Of a stretch of 64,000 bases of DNA, positions 41,927 to 50,876 are shown one piece after another. How positions within the stretch are numbered: position 1 is the first letter of the stretch; every line of letters begins with the position of its first letter. The stretch lies in contig JAJCZL010000018.1 in the NCBI GenBank assembly GCA_029262415.1, positions 1 to 64,000 of the forward strand, given 5' to 3'. The position numbers were made by a program, and so were the translations under genes. The stretch comes from Deltaproteobacteria bacterium (GTDB taxonomy: Bacteria; Desulfobacterota; Binatia; UBA1149; JAJCZL01). The notes below the pieces were generated by a model. It made no database searches. It saw only the letters and a list, made by a program, of their open reading frames with translations, and was not told where the DNA came from.

Positions 41927-44900
41927 TTAGCGCTCCCGGCAGCTCAACCTGCCGGGCTTGGCCACGCACGCGCTGATATCGTCGCCGCGATCAATGCTGG
42001 TCGTCGGTTGTCGCAGAGTTATCTCTACGGGCCCGGTCGGAGAGTCGGTACCCGCATGTCTCCTCAGCTTCGCCGTGGCCTTGTAGGTGTTCGGGAATAT
42101 GTTGCCCCCCTGCGGCAACAGCTTGAACTTGGCCTTGACGTTGCCGTTGGAACACGTGATCAAGCGTGCGCTCCTTTGGACGCAGGTACCCACGTCGAGG
42201 GTCGCCGTGAAGAGCCCGGCTGCCACTTCGAAGCGTACGTCCCCGTTGGCTGTGAGGTCATTAGGAAGCCAGTTGCCGGTCTGATCGTCCTGCACCAACG
42301 CCGTAATGGAGACCTTGCCCCGGGCCTTGCTCGATCCTACCCTCGACGCCTTCAGCTTGACCCGGCTCAACACCATCGAGTCCGCGCCATCCTCGGGATC
42401 GCAAACGTCACCTATACCGTCGGTATCGATATCGGACTGCCCGAGGTTGGCGTCGTCCGGGCAATTATCGACGTCACCGCACACCGTGTCGCCGTCGATG
42501 TCGTCGTCGGCATCAAACGGACAGACGTCGCAGGCATCACCGAAGGAATCGGCGTCGGCGTTGCCTTGGCCGGCATTCGCGACCAGCAGACAGTTATCGA
42601 CCGGATCGCAGACGCCGTCGTCGTCGGTGTCGCCTCCGGCACCTGCGCAGGTGGTGCAAAGCGGTTCTGCAGCGGCAGATGGGGTGGCATCAATGTTCCC
42701 TATCGCCGTGTCGCAACCCGCGGTGTTGGCCCCGCCGGCACAGCCCCAATAGTTGCCAGTGCCGTCTACCGGTGGCAGCACGACCACTGAGGTTGCATCC
42801 GCGCCCGCACTCGCGTTGCCCGATATGACGTTACTGTTAGCGGTATTCGGGGTCCCGTCTGTCGAATAAGCATCAAAGTAAATGCCGGTATCGTTGTTAG
42901 TGATTCGGTTACACGTCAACACGTTATCGATACCGTCCACGTACATCCCCTCGCCCGGTGCCCCGTTGACGAAGTTCTTGTCGACGGTGTTCGTACTGCT
43001 GGACACCAGCGAGAACGGCCACTGGGTCGCGTTGGCAATCGAGTTGCCACTGATCGTGTTGCCGTTGCTGCCCGAAACCAGCAAGTCGCACAGGTTCGCA
43101 TCAAGCGTGTTGCCGCGAACCTCTATGCCGTCCGACAAGGTAAGCAGGATGCCCGCGGAGCACCACGATGCCGGCGTATAGTTGTTGCCGCTTACCGTGT
43201 TGCCCACGACACTCCCGATCGCACCGAAGCTGACCTGAATGCCGTTTTGCGCCGTGGTGGTGATCGGGCCGGCACCGGTTACGACATTGTCCTCAATCAC
43301 CGCGTCCACGGCAGCGGACCCGTAGGCCACAATACCGGCCTTTTGGTACCCGCTCACGGTGTTGTTCCGAACCACTACCGTAACCGGAGTTTGGCTGCCG
43401 ACGACGGCGGTTGCCACTCCCTGGGCGCCAAAGGCGGCCGGGTCCTGCCAGTCGGTGAGAACGTTGTCCTCAACCGTGCCACCGGCATTGAAGAACGTCA
43501 GTTGCTGCGAGCGGAACGTGCCGGGTCCGCTGCTCTTTGCATCCAGGTTGCCATCGAGCGTGAAGCCCGAAATGTCGACCGTCTCGGAACCGGTGCCGAA
43601 GACGCCGACCAGATAATCGTAGTTGCGTACACCAAACCCGTGGTCGGCAACCTCGACCGCCCGCGACGCCTTCGGCGGCGCAAGGATGGTCGTGCTGACG
43701 GCACCAACACCGACCACGTTCAGACTCTTCTTGTCGATGCGTACCTGCTCCTGGTACGTCCCGGCGGCAACGTTAACGGTACCTCCGGACAAGCACGCTA
43801 GGTCGATAGGATGTTGGATCGTCGCACACGGCACGACCGGGTTGAGGCAGGGGTTGGAACCCGCGATACCGTCGGTACCTGTGGCCTGATCGACATAGAA
43901 AGTCAGAGTACTCGGTACGTCACAGTCGCCCCCGAAGTTGACCCGGCCCACGTGGCCGTTGGTCAGGGTGACCTCGAGACCGTCGATGTAGCCGTCAAAA
44001 CCACCCCATCCACTGTCGGTCTGCACGCTGATCATTTCGATCAACTCGCTGCCGTGATTGGCGATGAAGTTGGGCAGGTCCATCACCGGACCGCCGTGAC
44101 CGTTAGATTGGAAGGTCATCGCGCCACTGGTCGAATACTGCGTCCAGGCGTCGAGACTGGTATGCGAGCTGTAGTTGTTGATGAAGCGATCGTGGTACCA
44201 ACTCGCCTTGTCACACGGCGGAGCCCCCACACAACTCCCAAGCGGCCGGGTGTAGACCTGCACCCACCAATCGCGCCCCGCGGGCGTGCCGCTCGGGCGC
44301 TTGGTGAAATAGCTGACCGCGGCAAGATCGCCGACCGTCAACGTTGCCGCTTCCGCCGGCAGCAGATCGGATAGGAAATTGAAGCCGTTCAGATAGCGGG
44401 CGTGCCAGTTGGTCTTGCCGGTGGACGGTCCCTGCCAGGAGTCCGGACCAAAACCGACCGGCGCATCGCCGACGTTGACACGCGGTCGCTGTTCGTCGGG
44501 GACTTCCCACTCAGCAATTTGGATCGTCGTGCTGTCGGTCGTGAAATCGACCCGACCGATCTCGCCGTTGGTGAGTACGACCTCCAAACCGTCGATGTAG
44601 CCGTCAAAACCGTTCCAACCGCTGTCGGTCTGCACGCTGATCATCTCGATCAATTCGCTGCCGTGATTGGCTATGAAGTTGGGTAGGTCCATCACCGGCC
44701 CGCCCCAGCCATTTGATTGGAAGGTCATCGCACCGCTGGTGGAATACTGCGTCCAAGCGTCGAGGCTGGTATGTGTAGCGTAGTTATTGATGAAGCGGTC
44801 GTGGTACCAACCAGCCTTGTCTCCCGAGCCGGTCGGGCGCGTGTAAATCTGTATCCACCAGTCACGACCCGCGGGTGTGCCGCTCGGACGATTGGTGAAG

Positions 44901-45253
44901 TAGCTAATCGAGGCAAGATCTCCAACCGTCATCGTCGCCGCGTCGGCCGGCAAGAGCGCCGAGAGATAGTCGCCGTCGCTGAGGTAACGAGCGTGCCAGT
45001 TCGACTTACCGACGAACGGTCCCTGCCAGGAATCCGGGCCGAAGCCGCTCGGTGCATCGCCTACGTTGCCGCGCGGCACCTCTTCGTCGGGCACCTGGAT
45101 GGGCAGAGCCTCGATCGTTGTCGTAGCCGCCTGACTGACAGCAATCGGCAACAACCAAGTAACCAATGGCACCATCAAGACGGTCACAAGAACAGCGATC
45201 AGCGAAAGCCGTCGCCGAGTCGCAAACTCATTCGGATATGCGAAGTCACTCAT
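41927..45253 (-). CDS. Large exported protein: duplicated N-terminal module, beta-helix, TSP3 repeats
   Basis: A 1108-residue exported protein. The start at 45253 is supported by a GGGGGA ribosome site and the following signal anchor (RRRLSLIAVLVTVLMVPLVTW, cleavage near SQAA). Residues about 54-238 and 251-441 are two near-identical modules (each with 'GFGPDSWQGP', 'RPSGTPAGRDWW', 'FINNY', 'VMDLPNFIANHGSELIEMIS'). Residues about 475-850 form a parallel beta-helix with repeated N-x-V/I-x-G turns. Calcium-binding thrombospondin type 3 repeats follow (about 905-970: DTDDDGVCDPVDNC and relatives), then a C-terminal beta domain. Likely surface-exposed or secreted; a carbohydrate- or polymer-binding role is possible. 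Confidence 0.85.
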   Translation of the reverse strand: MSDFAYPNEFATRRRLSLIAVLVTVLMVPLVTWLLPIAVSQAATTTIEALPIQVPDEEVPRGNVGDAPSGFGPDSWQGPFVGKSNWHARYLSDGDYLSALLPADAATMTVGDLASISYFTNRPSGTPAGRDWWIQIYTRPTGSGDKAGWYHDRFINNYATHTSLDAWTQYSTSGAMTFQSNGWGGPVMDLPNFIANHGSELIEMISVQTDSGWNGFDGYIDGLEVVLTNGEIGRVDFTTDSTTIQIAEWEVPDEQRPRVNVGDAPVGFGPDSWQGPSTGKTNWHARYLNGFNFLSDLLPAEAATLTVGDLAAVSYFTKRPSGTPAGRDWWVQVYTRPLGSCVGAPPCDKASWYHDRFINNYSSHTSLDAWTQYSTSGAMTFQSNGHGGPVMDLPNFIANHGSELIEMISVQTDSGWGGFDGYIDGLEVTLTNGHVGRVNFGGDCDVPSTLTFYVDQATGTDGIAGSNPCLNPVVPCATIQHPIDLACLSGGTVNVAAGTYQEQVRIDKKSLNVVGVGAVSTTILAPPKASRAVEVADHGFGVRNYDYLVGVFGTGSETVDISGFTLDGNLDAKSSGPGTFRSQQLTFFNAGGTVEDNVLTDWQDPAAFGAQGVATAVVGSQTPVTVVVRNNTVSGYQKAGIVAYGSAAVDAVIEDNVVTGAGPITTTAQNGIQVSFGAIGSVVGNTVSGNNYTPASWCSAGILLTLSDGIEVRGNTLDANLCDLLVSGSNGNTISGNSIANATQWPFSLVSSSTNTVDKNFVNGAPGEGMYVDGIDNVLTCNRITNNDTGIYFDAYSTDGTPNTANSNVISGNASAGADATSVVVLPPVDGTGNYWGCAGGANTAGCDTAIGNIDATPSAAAEPLCTTCAGAGGDTDDDGVCDPVDNCLLVANAGQGNADADSFGDACDVCPFDADDDIDGDTVCGDVDNCPDDANLGQSDIDTDGIGDVCDPEDGADSMVLSRVKLKASRVGSSKARGKVSITALVQDDQTGNWLPNDLTANGDVRFEVAAGLFTATLDVGTCVQRSARLITCSNGNVKAKFKLLPQGGNIFPNTYKATAKLRRHAGTDSPTGPVEITLRQPTTSIDRGDDISACVAKPGRLSCRER

Positions 45254-45390
45254 CTGGATCCCCCAAGTTCGCCCGTGTTCGGTCGGAACACTCGCCCGGC
45301 GGGCACACAAACGGCGCCATGCGCGACGCCGACTTGCCCACGTGTCGACGGAGTCTGGGCACATTGACCAGGCATGCACAAGACCTTGGT

Positions 45391-45432
45391 CATACATCAA
45401 TTGCATGAGGGGGGTCATGCAATTGATGTATG
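45391..45432. repeat. Perfect 18-bp inverted repeat with G6 loop
   Basis: Arms CATACATCAATTGCATGA (45391-45408) and its exact complement (45415-45432) flank six G. It is 138 bases upstream of the beta-helix gene start. No T-run follows on either strand, so it is not an ordinary terminator. It may be an operator, an RNA hairpin in the leader, or an insertion target or remnant. Confidence 0.85.
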
Positions 45433-45708
45433 GCTGCGGCGGCTGCGCACAGCGTCACAGCGGTATTGTGCTTGTTCAGAGATCGTAGGGAGGGAACCTG
45501 CGCGTAATGATATTGGTGTAGGTCGCACTCGCTGAACTGCACGCGAACAAGCGCAATACTCGTGCTCGGCATGCCGCATCGGCCCTAGCACGCGGCCGGT
45601 AAAAAGAGCACTTCGTCGGACTCCGGCGTCGGCGTCGGCGTCGGCGCGAATCGTGGCGGGCGTCGGCGGTACAGAGCAAGCACAATCGACGCACGAGTTG
45701 GGCAGGAA

Positions 45709-46051
45709 ACTGACCCAAGACTGCTCAAAGTTTCAGAGGCGCTGATGTAGACTCGTCCGCATGAGCGAGGCGGAGGTCTCCAAGGTCAGCGGCGCATGGG
45801 CATTGGTATGCAGTGCGTTTAACCTGCGGCGGGCGGATGATGGCCTTGGCGCCGGCTCCGGCATGATGCGAGTGGCTCTACAGGCGTTCGCAAGATGAAA
45901 GACACCGTCAATGACAAGCCCGGCTGCACATTCCGCGCGGAATGTGCATAACCTCCATGACCCGCCGCGCAGCCTTGCTCGACGGTCTCGCGCTCGGTTT
46001 CGCCACATCACCGACCGACTCGCCCCGGCGGGTGAGTCTTGAGTCGGTCTC
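45709..46051 (+). repeat. Dispersed IS-remnant repeat, copy 2 (fullest copy)
   Basis: Contains the block shared with copy 1 (24 bases at 45709-45732), the transposase fragment, and a 210-base part (45842-46051) that matches copy 3 (52063-52272, inverted) end to end. The perfect 24-bp palindrome is at 45925-45948. All three copies keep the palindrome unchanged while flanks differ by scattered substitutions, so it may be functionally important or the copies may be young. Confidence 0.85.
45761..45898 (+). pseudogene. C-terminal fragment of an IS transposase
   Basis: A 45-codon open piece reading MSEAEVSKVSGAWALVCSAF, then NLRRADDGLG and the tail MMRVALQAFAR-stop. The 'KVSGAWALVCSAFNLRR' part is typical of the extreme C-terminus of IS1182/IS5-type DDE transposases (G-x-W-x-L-V-C-x-A-x-N-L). 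The rest of the transposase is missing; a stop lies just upstream in frame. The tail with its stop is also present in copies 1 and 3. Confidence 0.6.
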
Positions 46052-46107
46052 ATAGATTAGGATCCTGAGACATCGGGGAGCTCCGCCCATACTCACCGGA
46101 GCAAGCC

Positions 46108-47175
46108 GTGCGCCGTATGCGGGATACCAGAATCGCAAGCATCGAAGTGTTCCGAGCGATCGCGATCCTCGCGGTTATCTGCATCCATACCAGACCGTTC
46201 TTCGCGCTGCGCAACGACGCCGAGATATACCGATTTCTGGCGCTGAGAATCGATCATCTAGCGCGCTTCGCGGTACCGTTCTTCTTCATCACTGCCGGCT
46301 ACTTTTTCGGCAAGAAGCTCAACCGTGGCGCACCCCTTGGCTCCACACTCACCGCCGACCTGAAAAAATTGGGATTGATCTTTATCACGTGGTCGTTGAT
46401 GTACGCCGTGGTTCCACGATGGATCCCGGTTCACGCAATTCGGTCTCGCGGTTGGGATTTCGAGTTCGCCGGCTTGGTGAACGCTCCACTGCAAGCGGCG
46501 ATCCGCAAGTTTCAAGCTGCGCCGCTGAACTTCCTTCTTGAAGGTACATGGGGGCCGTTATGGTTTTTGCCCGCGCTGATGCTCGCTCTGATTATTGTCA
46601 GCATCTTGGTTTTCCTGAAAAAAGAAAAACTCATCGTTCCGTTAGCGTCGGTGTTGTTCGTTATCGGCTTGTTGACTAAAGCCTATGTGGCAACACCCCT
46701 GGGCATGTCTATCCCGGTCAGGATGAACCCGCGCAACGGCCCCTTCATTGCGACACTCTTCGTCGCGTTGGGATGGCGGTTCTCGAAACAAACCGCGCCC
46801 CCGCTCGGCAAGTGGGCGGCAACCACGATGATCGTCGGCGCCATCGTCTTGCAGGAAGCTGAAATCTACCTACTGGCAAGTTACTATCGGGCAAGTCCGG
46901 TGTTTGACTGTGTCCTGGCTACCCTACCTTTCGGCGTCGGGGTGTTCTTGCTTGCCTTAGCCGAACCTCGATTCGCAGCGAATACTCCGCTGCCGATGAT
47001 CGGAGGTCTTACGCTCGGCATTTATGTCTCACACGGATTGCTTCTTCGCTTTGTCGGATCGCACGCGGGCTATTTCAATCCCATCGTTTGGCACTGCGTC
47101 TTCCCTTTGCTGGTCTTCTCTGCGGCGGCTCTCTGCGTGCTCGTGCTTCGCAAGTGCCGATTCAAATATGTCTGA
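46108..47175 (+). CDS. Acyltransferase-3 family membrane protein
   Basis: A 355-residue integral membrane O-acyltransferase with about ten hydrophobic segments. Family hallmarks: 'RIASIEVFRAIAILAVICIHTRPF' (TM1 with the catalytic-type histidine), 'FAVPFFFITAGYFFGKKL', 'GPLWFLPALMLALI' and 'GLTLGIYVSHGLLLRFV'. It acylates extracytoplasmic sugars or polymers. GTG 46108 has CGGAG at good spacing; ATG 46117 is an alternative. IS remnant copy 2 ends 56 bases upstream, so its promoter may have been affected by insertion. Confidence 0.87.
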   Translation: MRRMRDTRIASIEVFRAIAILAVICIHTRPFFALRNDAEIYRFLALRIDHLARFAVPFFFITAGYFFGKKLNRGAPLGSTLTADLKKLGLIFITWSLMYAVVPRWIPVHAIRSRGWDFEFAGLVNAPLQAAIRKFQAAPLNFLLEGTWGPLWFLPALMLALIIVSILVFLKKEKLIVPLASVLFVIGLLTKAYVATPLGMSIPVRMNPRNGPFIATLFVALGWRFSKQTAPPLGKWAATTMIVGAIVLQEAEIYLLASYYRASPVFDCVLATLPFGVGVFLLALAEPRFAANTPLPMIGGLTLGIYVSHGLLLRFVGSHAGYFNPIVWHCVFPLLVFSAAALCVLVLRKCRFKYV

Positions 47176-47279
47176 CCCCGCGTGAGCCGCTTGCCGGCTC
47201 GGCCCTCGCATCGCTCGGGGAAACTGGTTATCTTTCGCCCGAAGCCGTGCGAGCCCAGCGCAGACGCGCGGAGACAACT

Positions 47280-47555
47280 ATGGATCCGAAACTTTTCGCG
47301 ACCGTTTTTTTCACCATCTTCGTTGCTGAACTCGGCGATAAGACCCAGCTCGCGACCCTTTTGTATGCCTCCGACGCCGCCCACCCCAAACTAACCGTGT
47401 TTGCCGCATCCGCGACCGCCCTCGTTTTGGCCTCGGCCCTGGGCGTTCTCGCCGGTTCGGTAGTGGCCGAGCACGTGAATCCAAAGGTGCTCCGTTGGGT
47501 CGCCGGCCTCGGCTTCGTCTGTGTCGGGCTCTGGGTTGTGCTCGCGCCCGAATGA
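47280..47555 (+). CDS. GDT1/TMEM165 (UPF0016) family small transporter
   Basis: A 91-residue membrane protein with three hydrophobic segments and the single family motif VAELGDKTQL (E-x-G-D-K/R). This is half of the usual two-motif GDT1 protein, a recognised single-domain form that must dimerise. Such proteins move Mn2+ or Ca2+. The start at 47280 (ATG in CTATGGATCC) is selected because upstream in-frame codons are out of family. No partner half is seen next to it. Confidence 0.85.
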   Translation: MDPKLFATVFFTIFVAELGDKTQLATLLYASDAAHPKLTVFAASATALVLASALGVLAGSVVAEHVNPKVLRWVAGLGFVCVGLWVVLAPE

Positions 47556-47577
47556 TAATGTGGCGCACGGCAAGTCG

Positions 47578-48072
47578 ATGCAGCTAACCGAGTTCGTTGT
47601 CTCATCAACGCTGTCGGCAGCCCCACAGCTGCTCTGGAACCACGCGGTAAGCCCCGAGGGCGTCAACCGCGAATTCCAGCCGCTGATGCGCATGAGCTTT
47701 CCGCGCGACACCGGCGACCTCACCGCATCTTGGCGGCCCGGCAAACGCGTCTTTCGCAGTTGGCTGTTTCTCGGCGGCGTTTTCCCGCTGGAATACGATG
47801 ATGTCGCCTTCGCGGAGGTTGAGACCGGCCGGCGATTCCTCGAGCGTTCCTCGATGCTCACGCAGCGCCTATGGGAGCACGAGCGGGTGATCGAACCGCT
47901 GCCGCACGGGTGTCGGCTTACCGACCGGGTCTACTTCGTGCCGCGGGTTGCCTGGCTCGCGCCGCTATATGCGCCGATCTTCAAGGCGGTGTTTCGGCTG
48001 CGCCATCGTAACCTACGCCGTCTTTTCGGGGAGGCGGCCGCAGGCGCGCACACAGCCGCAGCGGGGTCATGA
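47578..48072 (+). CDS. START/SRPBCC-like ligand-binding protein
   Basis: A 164-residue protein with the SRPBCC-fold look: 'QLTEFVVSSTLSAAPQLLWNHAVSPEGVNREF' (N-terminal strand and helices), 'GDLTASWRPGKRVFRSWLFLGGVFPLEYDDV', 'LWEHERVIEPLPHGCRLTDRVYF' and a long C-terminal helix ending with basic residues 'RLRHRNLRRLFG'. No signal peptide. The start has a weak ribosome site. It overlaps the next gene by ATGA. Ligand unknown. Confidence 0.7.
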   Translation: MQLTEFVVSSTLSAAPQLLWNHAVSPEGVNREFQPLMRMSFPRDTGDLTASWRPGKRVFRSWLFLGGVFPLEYDDVAFAEVETGRRFLERSSMLTQRLWEHERVIEPLPHGCRLTDRVYFVPRVAWLAPLYAPIFKAVFRLRHRNLRRLFGEAAAGAHTAAAGS

Positions 48073-48458
48073 AGCAGACCGCGTTTTATCTCGGGCTCGG
48101 CGCCCTGCTTACCCACGAGCTCGACGCGATGCCCAATCACGAGTGGCGTGTGCTGCCGTTGCTGCGAGCGCTTCCCGACGACATCGCAAGCGTGGTGTTC
48201 GTCTCGCTCCACCTCCCTCTTTTCGCCGCGTTGATCGCGTTGGTGGCGAGTTCCGACACGGCGACCCGTAGGTATTCGCGGTTGGGGATCGGTGCCTTCC
48301 TGGTGGTCCATGGGCTCGCGCATTTCTTGTTCATGGGCGCTGCGAACTACGAGTTCTCGTCGCTGCTATCTGAGGCCCTTATCTTTGGAGGCGCGGCGCT
48401 GGGTCTTACCTACTTGGCTCTGGAAGGCAGAGACTCACGCGCGGCTGCGGCCGAGTAG
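48069..48458 (+). CDS. Small four-helix membrane protein (HXXEE/DUF6713-like)
   Basis: A 129-residue membrane protein with four hydrophobic helices. The N-terminal 'LTHELDAMPNHEWRVLPLL' has acidic and histidine residues right after TM1, as in small DUF families named for such motifs. Function unknown. Start overlaps the stop of the SRPBCC-like gene (ATGA), so the two are a unit. The sequence to the next gene holds a Fur box. Confidence 0.65.
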   Translation: MKQTAFYLGLGALLTHELDAMPNHEWRVLPLLRALPDDIASVVFVSLHLPLFAALIALVASSDTATRRYSRLGIGAFLVVHGLAHFLFMGAANYEFSSLLSEALIFGGAALGLTYLALEGRDSRAAAAE

Positions 48459-48544
48459 CGACGGCGTCTGCTATGGAATCCGCAGAGCCGCTGGTGATTT
48501 TGCCCCTCAGCTTGACGCCTACGGGAGCCGCAGGATAGCTTGTT

Positions 48545-48569
48545 GATATTGAAAGCTATTCTCAATATC
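48545..48569 (+). promoter_or_regulatory. Fur-box-like operator upstream of feoAB
   Basis: Eight-base arms GATATTGA (48545-48552) and TCAATATC (48562-48569) flank nine bases. The inner 15-mer TGAAAGCTATTCTCA agrees with the Fur 7-1-7 pattern at most positions. It lies 28 bases before the feoA start in an AT-rich patch of a GC-rich region, the expected place for iron control of ferrous uptake. Confidence 0.65.
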
Positions 48570-48597
48570 TCATCGCAGAGCGAGAGCAGAAAGAAAA

Positions 48598-48870
48598 ATG
48601 GGTGAGAACAACGGTTTCGAAACCGACATCTGTATGTCGCTGGCAGAACTGGCCCCTGGGCGAGCGGCAAAGCTGTGCGCTCACGCATCCGCCGACGAAG
48701 TCCCGTTGCGGCTGCGCGAACTGGGCTTCGTCGCGGGAACTCGGCTCGAGGTGGTGCGTCGCGCCCCGCTCGGTGATCCCGTGGAGGTCGAGTTGCGCGG
48801 CTACCGCATCTGTTTGCGCCGCTCCCAACTCGACGTGCTCTGCGCGGTTCCTGAAGACGGCCGCGCTTGA
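48598..48870 (+). CDS. feoA: FeoA ferrous iron transport protein A
   Basis: A 90-residue cytosolic SH3-like protein: 'MSLAELAPGRAAKLCAH' then 'RLRELGFVAGTRLEVVRRAPLGDPVEVELRGYRICLRRSQLDVL', the canonical FeoA core. It assists FeoB. Alternative start at M13 gives the usual family length; 48598 follows GAGCAGAAAGA and was kept. It overlaps feoB by four bases (TTGA). Confidence 0.93.
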   Translation: MGENNGFETDICMSLAELAPGRAAKLCAHASADEVPLRLRELGFVAGTRLEVVRRAPLGDPVEVELRGYRICLRRSQLDVLCAVPEDGRA

Positions 48871-50780
48871 GACTCACCGCAACCGTCGATGACACAGCGC
48901 CGCTGCACGTGGCGCTGCTCGGCTCGCCCAATGCGGGCAAGACCACGCTCTTCAATGCGCTGACCGGCGCGCGGGCGCGCGTCGGCAACTACCCGGGTGT
49001 CACCGTCGAGCGCAGAGAAGGCAAACTTCGCGGCTCGACTCGACAGGTAAACCTGCTCGATCTCCCGGGCACCTACAGTCTGCGCGGTGAAACACCGGAC
49101 GAACAGGTCGCGGTTCGGGTGCTGAGCCGGCAGATCGAGGGCGAACCCGCGCCCGATGCCCTGCTCGTGGTCGTCGACTCGACTACGCTGCGCCGCGGTC
49201 TCGGCCTGGTGCTCGAAGTGCTCGAGCATCACCGCCCGACCGCTTTGGTGCTAACCATGATCGATGAGGAGCGCGCACGCGGCGGCCGCCTCGACATCGG
49301 TCGGCTCGCACGGATTCTCGGCATCCCGGTAATCGGCGTGGTCGGGCATCGCGGCGTCGGCCTGCCGTCGTTACGTCGGCTGCTCGAGAGCCCGGAGAAC
49401 TGGCCGCTGCAGGTCGGCGCCGGGATCCCGAGCTTCGCCGACGCAAGCGAGCGCTTCGCCTGGGTCGATCGCATTTGTCACGAGGTTGGAGCCGACATTC
49501 TGGCGCGCGACATGCGCAGCGACCGCGTCGACCGCTTGCTGCTGCATCCGGTGAGCGGACTCGCCGTCTTTGCCGTCGTAATGGTGCTGCTCTTCCAGAG
49601 TATCTTCACCTGGGCGGTACCGGCGATGGATGTGATCGACGGTCTCTTCGGTCGGCTCGGACACGGGGCGCGCGGGCTGCTGCCGCCCGGCTGGGGCACC
49701 GACCTGCTTGCCGACGGCGTGCTCGCCGGGGTCGGATCGGTGCTCGTCTTCCTGCCGCAGATCGTGATCCTGTTCACGCTGATTCACTTCCTGCAAGACG
49801 TCGGCTACATGGCGCGCGCCGCGTTCGTGGTGGATCGCGTGATGGGCTGGGCCGGACTGCAAGGGCGCAGCTTCGTTCCGCTGCTCTCCTGCTTCGCCTG
49901 CGCGGTGCCGGGTATCATGGCCGCGCGCACGATCGCAGAACCGCGCGATCGGCTGGCGACCATCCTGGTGGCACCCTTCATGACCTGCTCGGCACGGCTG
50001 CCGGTATACACGCTGCTGATCGCTGCGTTCGTGCCGGCGCAGGCTGTGCTCGGACCCTTCGGCCTCCAGGGTCTGGTGATGCTAGGTCTCTACCTACTCG
50101 GCGCGATCACCGCACTGGTCTCAGCCGCGCTGCTCAAATCGACACTGCTGCGCGGCCGACCGGCAACCTTCTACATGGAGCTACCGCCGTACCGTCTGCC
50201 AACCCCCAAGTTGCTCGCGCGTCAGGTCTTCGACAGCACCTGGGCGTTCGTGCGTCGCGCCGGCACCATTATCCTGATCGCGTCGATGGTGTTGTGGGCA
50301 CTGCTGAACTTCCCGTCGGCGCCCGAAGATCCGACGCTCTCGCCCGATGCGCAGGCGCAGGCGCAACTCGAGGCCAGCCTTGCCGCGCAGCTCGGCCGCG
50401 GGATCGAGCCCGCGATCGCACCGCTCGGCTTTGACTGGAAGATCGGCGTCGGGCTGATCGCCAGTCTAGCCGCGCGCGAGGTGATCGTCGCAACGCTGGC
50501 ACAAATCTACGCGGTCGGCGACGCCGACGACTTCGAGGGCCTACGCGCCGCGATCGTAGCCGAACGCGATCCCGATACCGGCGAGCCGGTCTTCAACCTC
50601 GCCACCGCGTTGTCGCTGATGGTCTTCTTCGTCTTCGCCCTGCAATGCACATCCACGATGGTGGTGATGGCGCGCGAGACCGGAAGCTGGCGCTGGCCGG
50701 CACTGGCCTTCTCGTACATGCTCGCGCTCGCCTGGCTCGGCAGCTTCGTGACATATCGAGCGGCAAGCGCTCTGCTTTGA
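48867..50780 (+). CDS. feoB: FeoB ferrous iron transporter
   Basis: A 637-residue GTPase-permease, slightly short for the family. G1 'GSPNAGKTTLFN', G2/switch 'VGNYPGVTVERREG', G3 'LLDLPGTYSL' and the G4 region 'LVLTMIDEE' (usual NxxD here as MIDE). Membrane part: two Gate motifs 'SCFACAVPGIMAARTI' and 'GLIASLAAREVIVATLA', with cysteines in 'PFMTCSARLPVYTLL'. TTG start inside the feoA stop. No FeoC is encoded. The altered G4 (M in place of N) is unusual and worth checking. Confidence 0.94.
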   Translation: MRLTATVDDTAPLHVALLGSPNAGKTTLFNALTGARARVGNYPGVTVERREGKLRGSTRQVNLLDLPGTYSLRGETPDEQVAVRVLSRQIEGEPAPDALLVVVDSTTLRRGLGLVLEVLEHHRPTALVLTMIDEERARGGRLDIGRLARILGIPVIGVVGHRGVGLPSLRRLLESPENWPLQVGAGIPSFADASERFAWVDRICHEVGADILARDMRSDRVDRLLLHPVSGLAVFAVVMVLLFQSIFTWAVPAMDVIDGLFGRLGHGARGLLPPGWGTDLLADGVLAGVGSVLVFLPQIVILFTLIHFLQDVGYMARAAFVVDRVMGWAGLQGRSFVPLLSCFACAVPGIMAARTIAEPRDRLATILVAPFMTCSARLPVYTLLIAAFVPAQAVLGPFGLQGLVMLGLYLLGAITALVSAALLKSTLLRGRPATFYMELPPYRLPTPKLLARQVFDSTWAFVRRAGTIILIASMVLWALLNFPSAPEDPTLSPDAQAQAQLEASLAAQLGRGIEPAIAPLGFDWKIGVGLIASLAAREVIVATLAQIYAVGDADDFEGLRAAIVAERDPDTGEPVFNLATALSLMVFFVFALQCTSTMVVMARETGSWRWPALAFSYMLALAWLGSFVTYRAASALL

Positions 50781-50876
50781 TCCCGGCCCCAGGTGTCGGT
50801 TGGGTTCGCGGCGCGACTTGTCGCAATTCGGCCGACGGTAAACAATCGCTGATCGGACGCGAGGAGGTACCCGGAA

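Larger units (their letters stand above)
45254..46107. other. Long intergenic region with IS debris
   Basis: This 854-base region holds the hairpin at 45391-45432, a short GTCGGC tandem stretch at about 45624-45646, and IS remnant copy 2 at 45709-46051. Between these parts (about 45433-45620) I find no recognisable gene. Two divergent genes flank it, so promoters must lie at its ends. Confidence 0.6.

Noticed and set aside
45624-45646. GTCGGC tandem stretch as a functional repeat array
   Set aside because: Fewer than four units in a GC-rich spacer, imperfect at both ends. Low-complexity sequence is sufficient explanation.
47176-47279. Possible manganese (yybP-ykoY) riboswitch before the GDT1-type gene
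   Set aside because: The leader contains GGGGAAACTGG but not the conserved paired loops of that riboswitch, so I could not support it.
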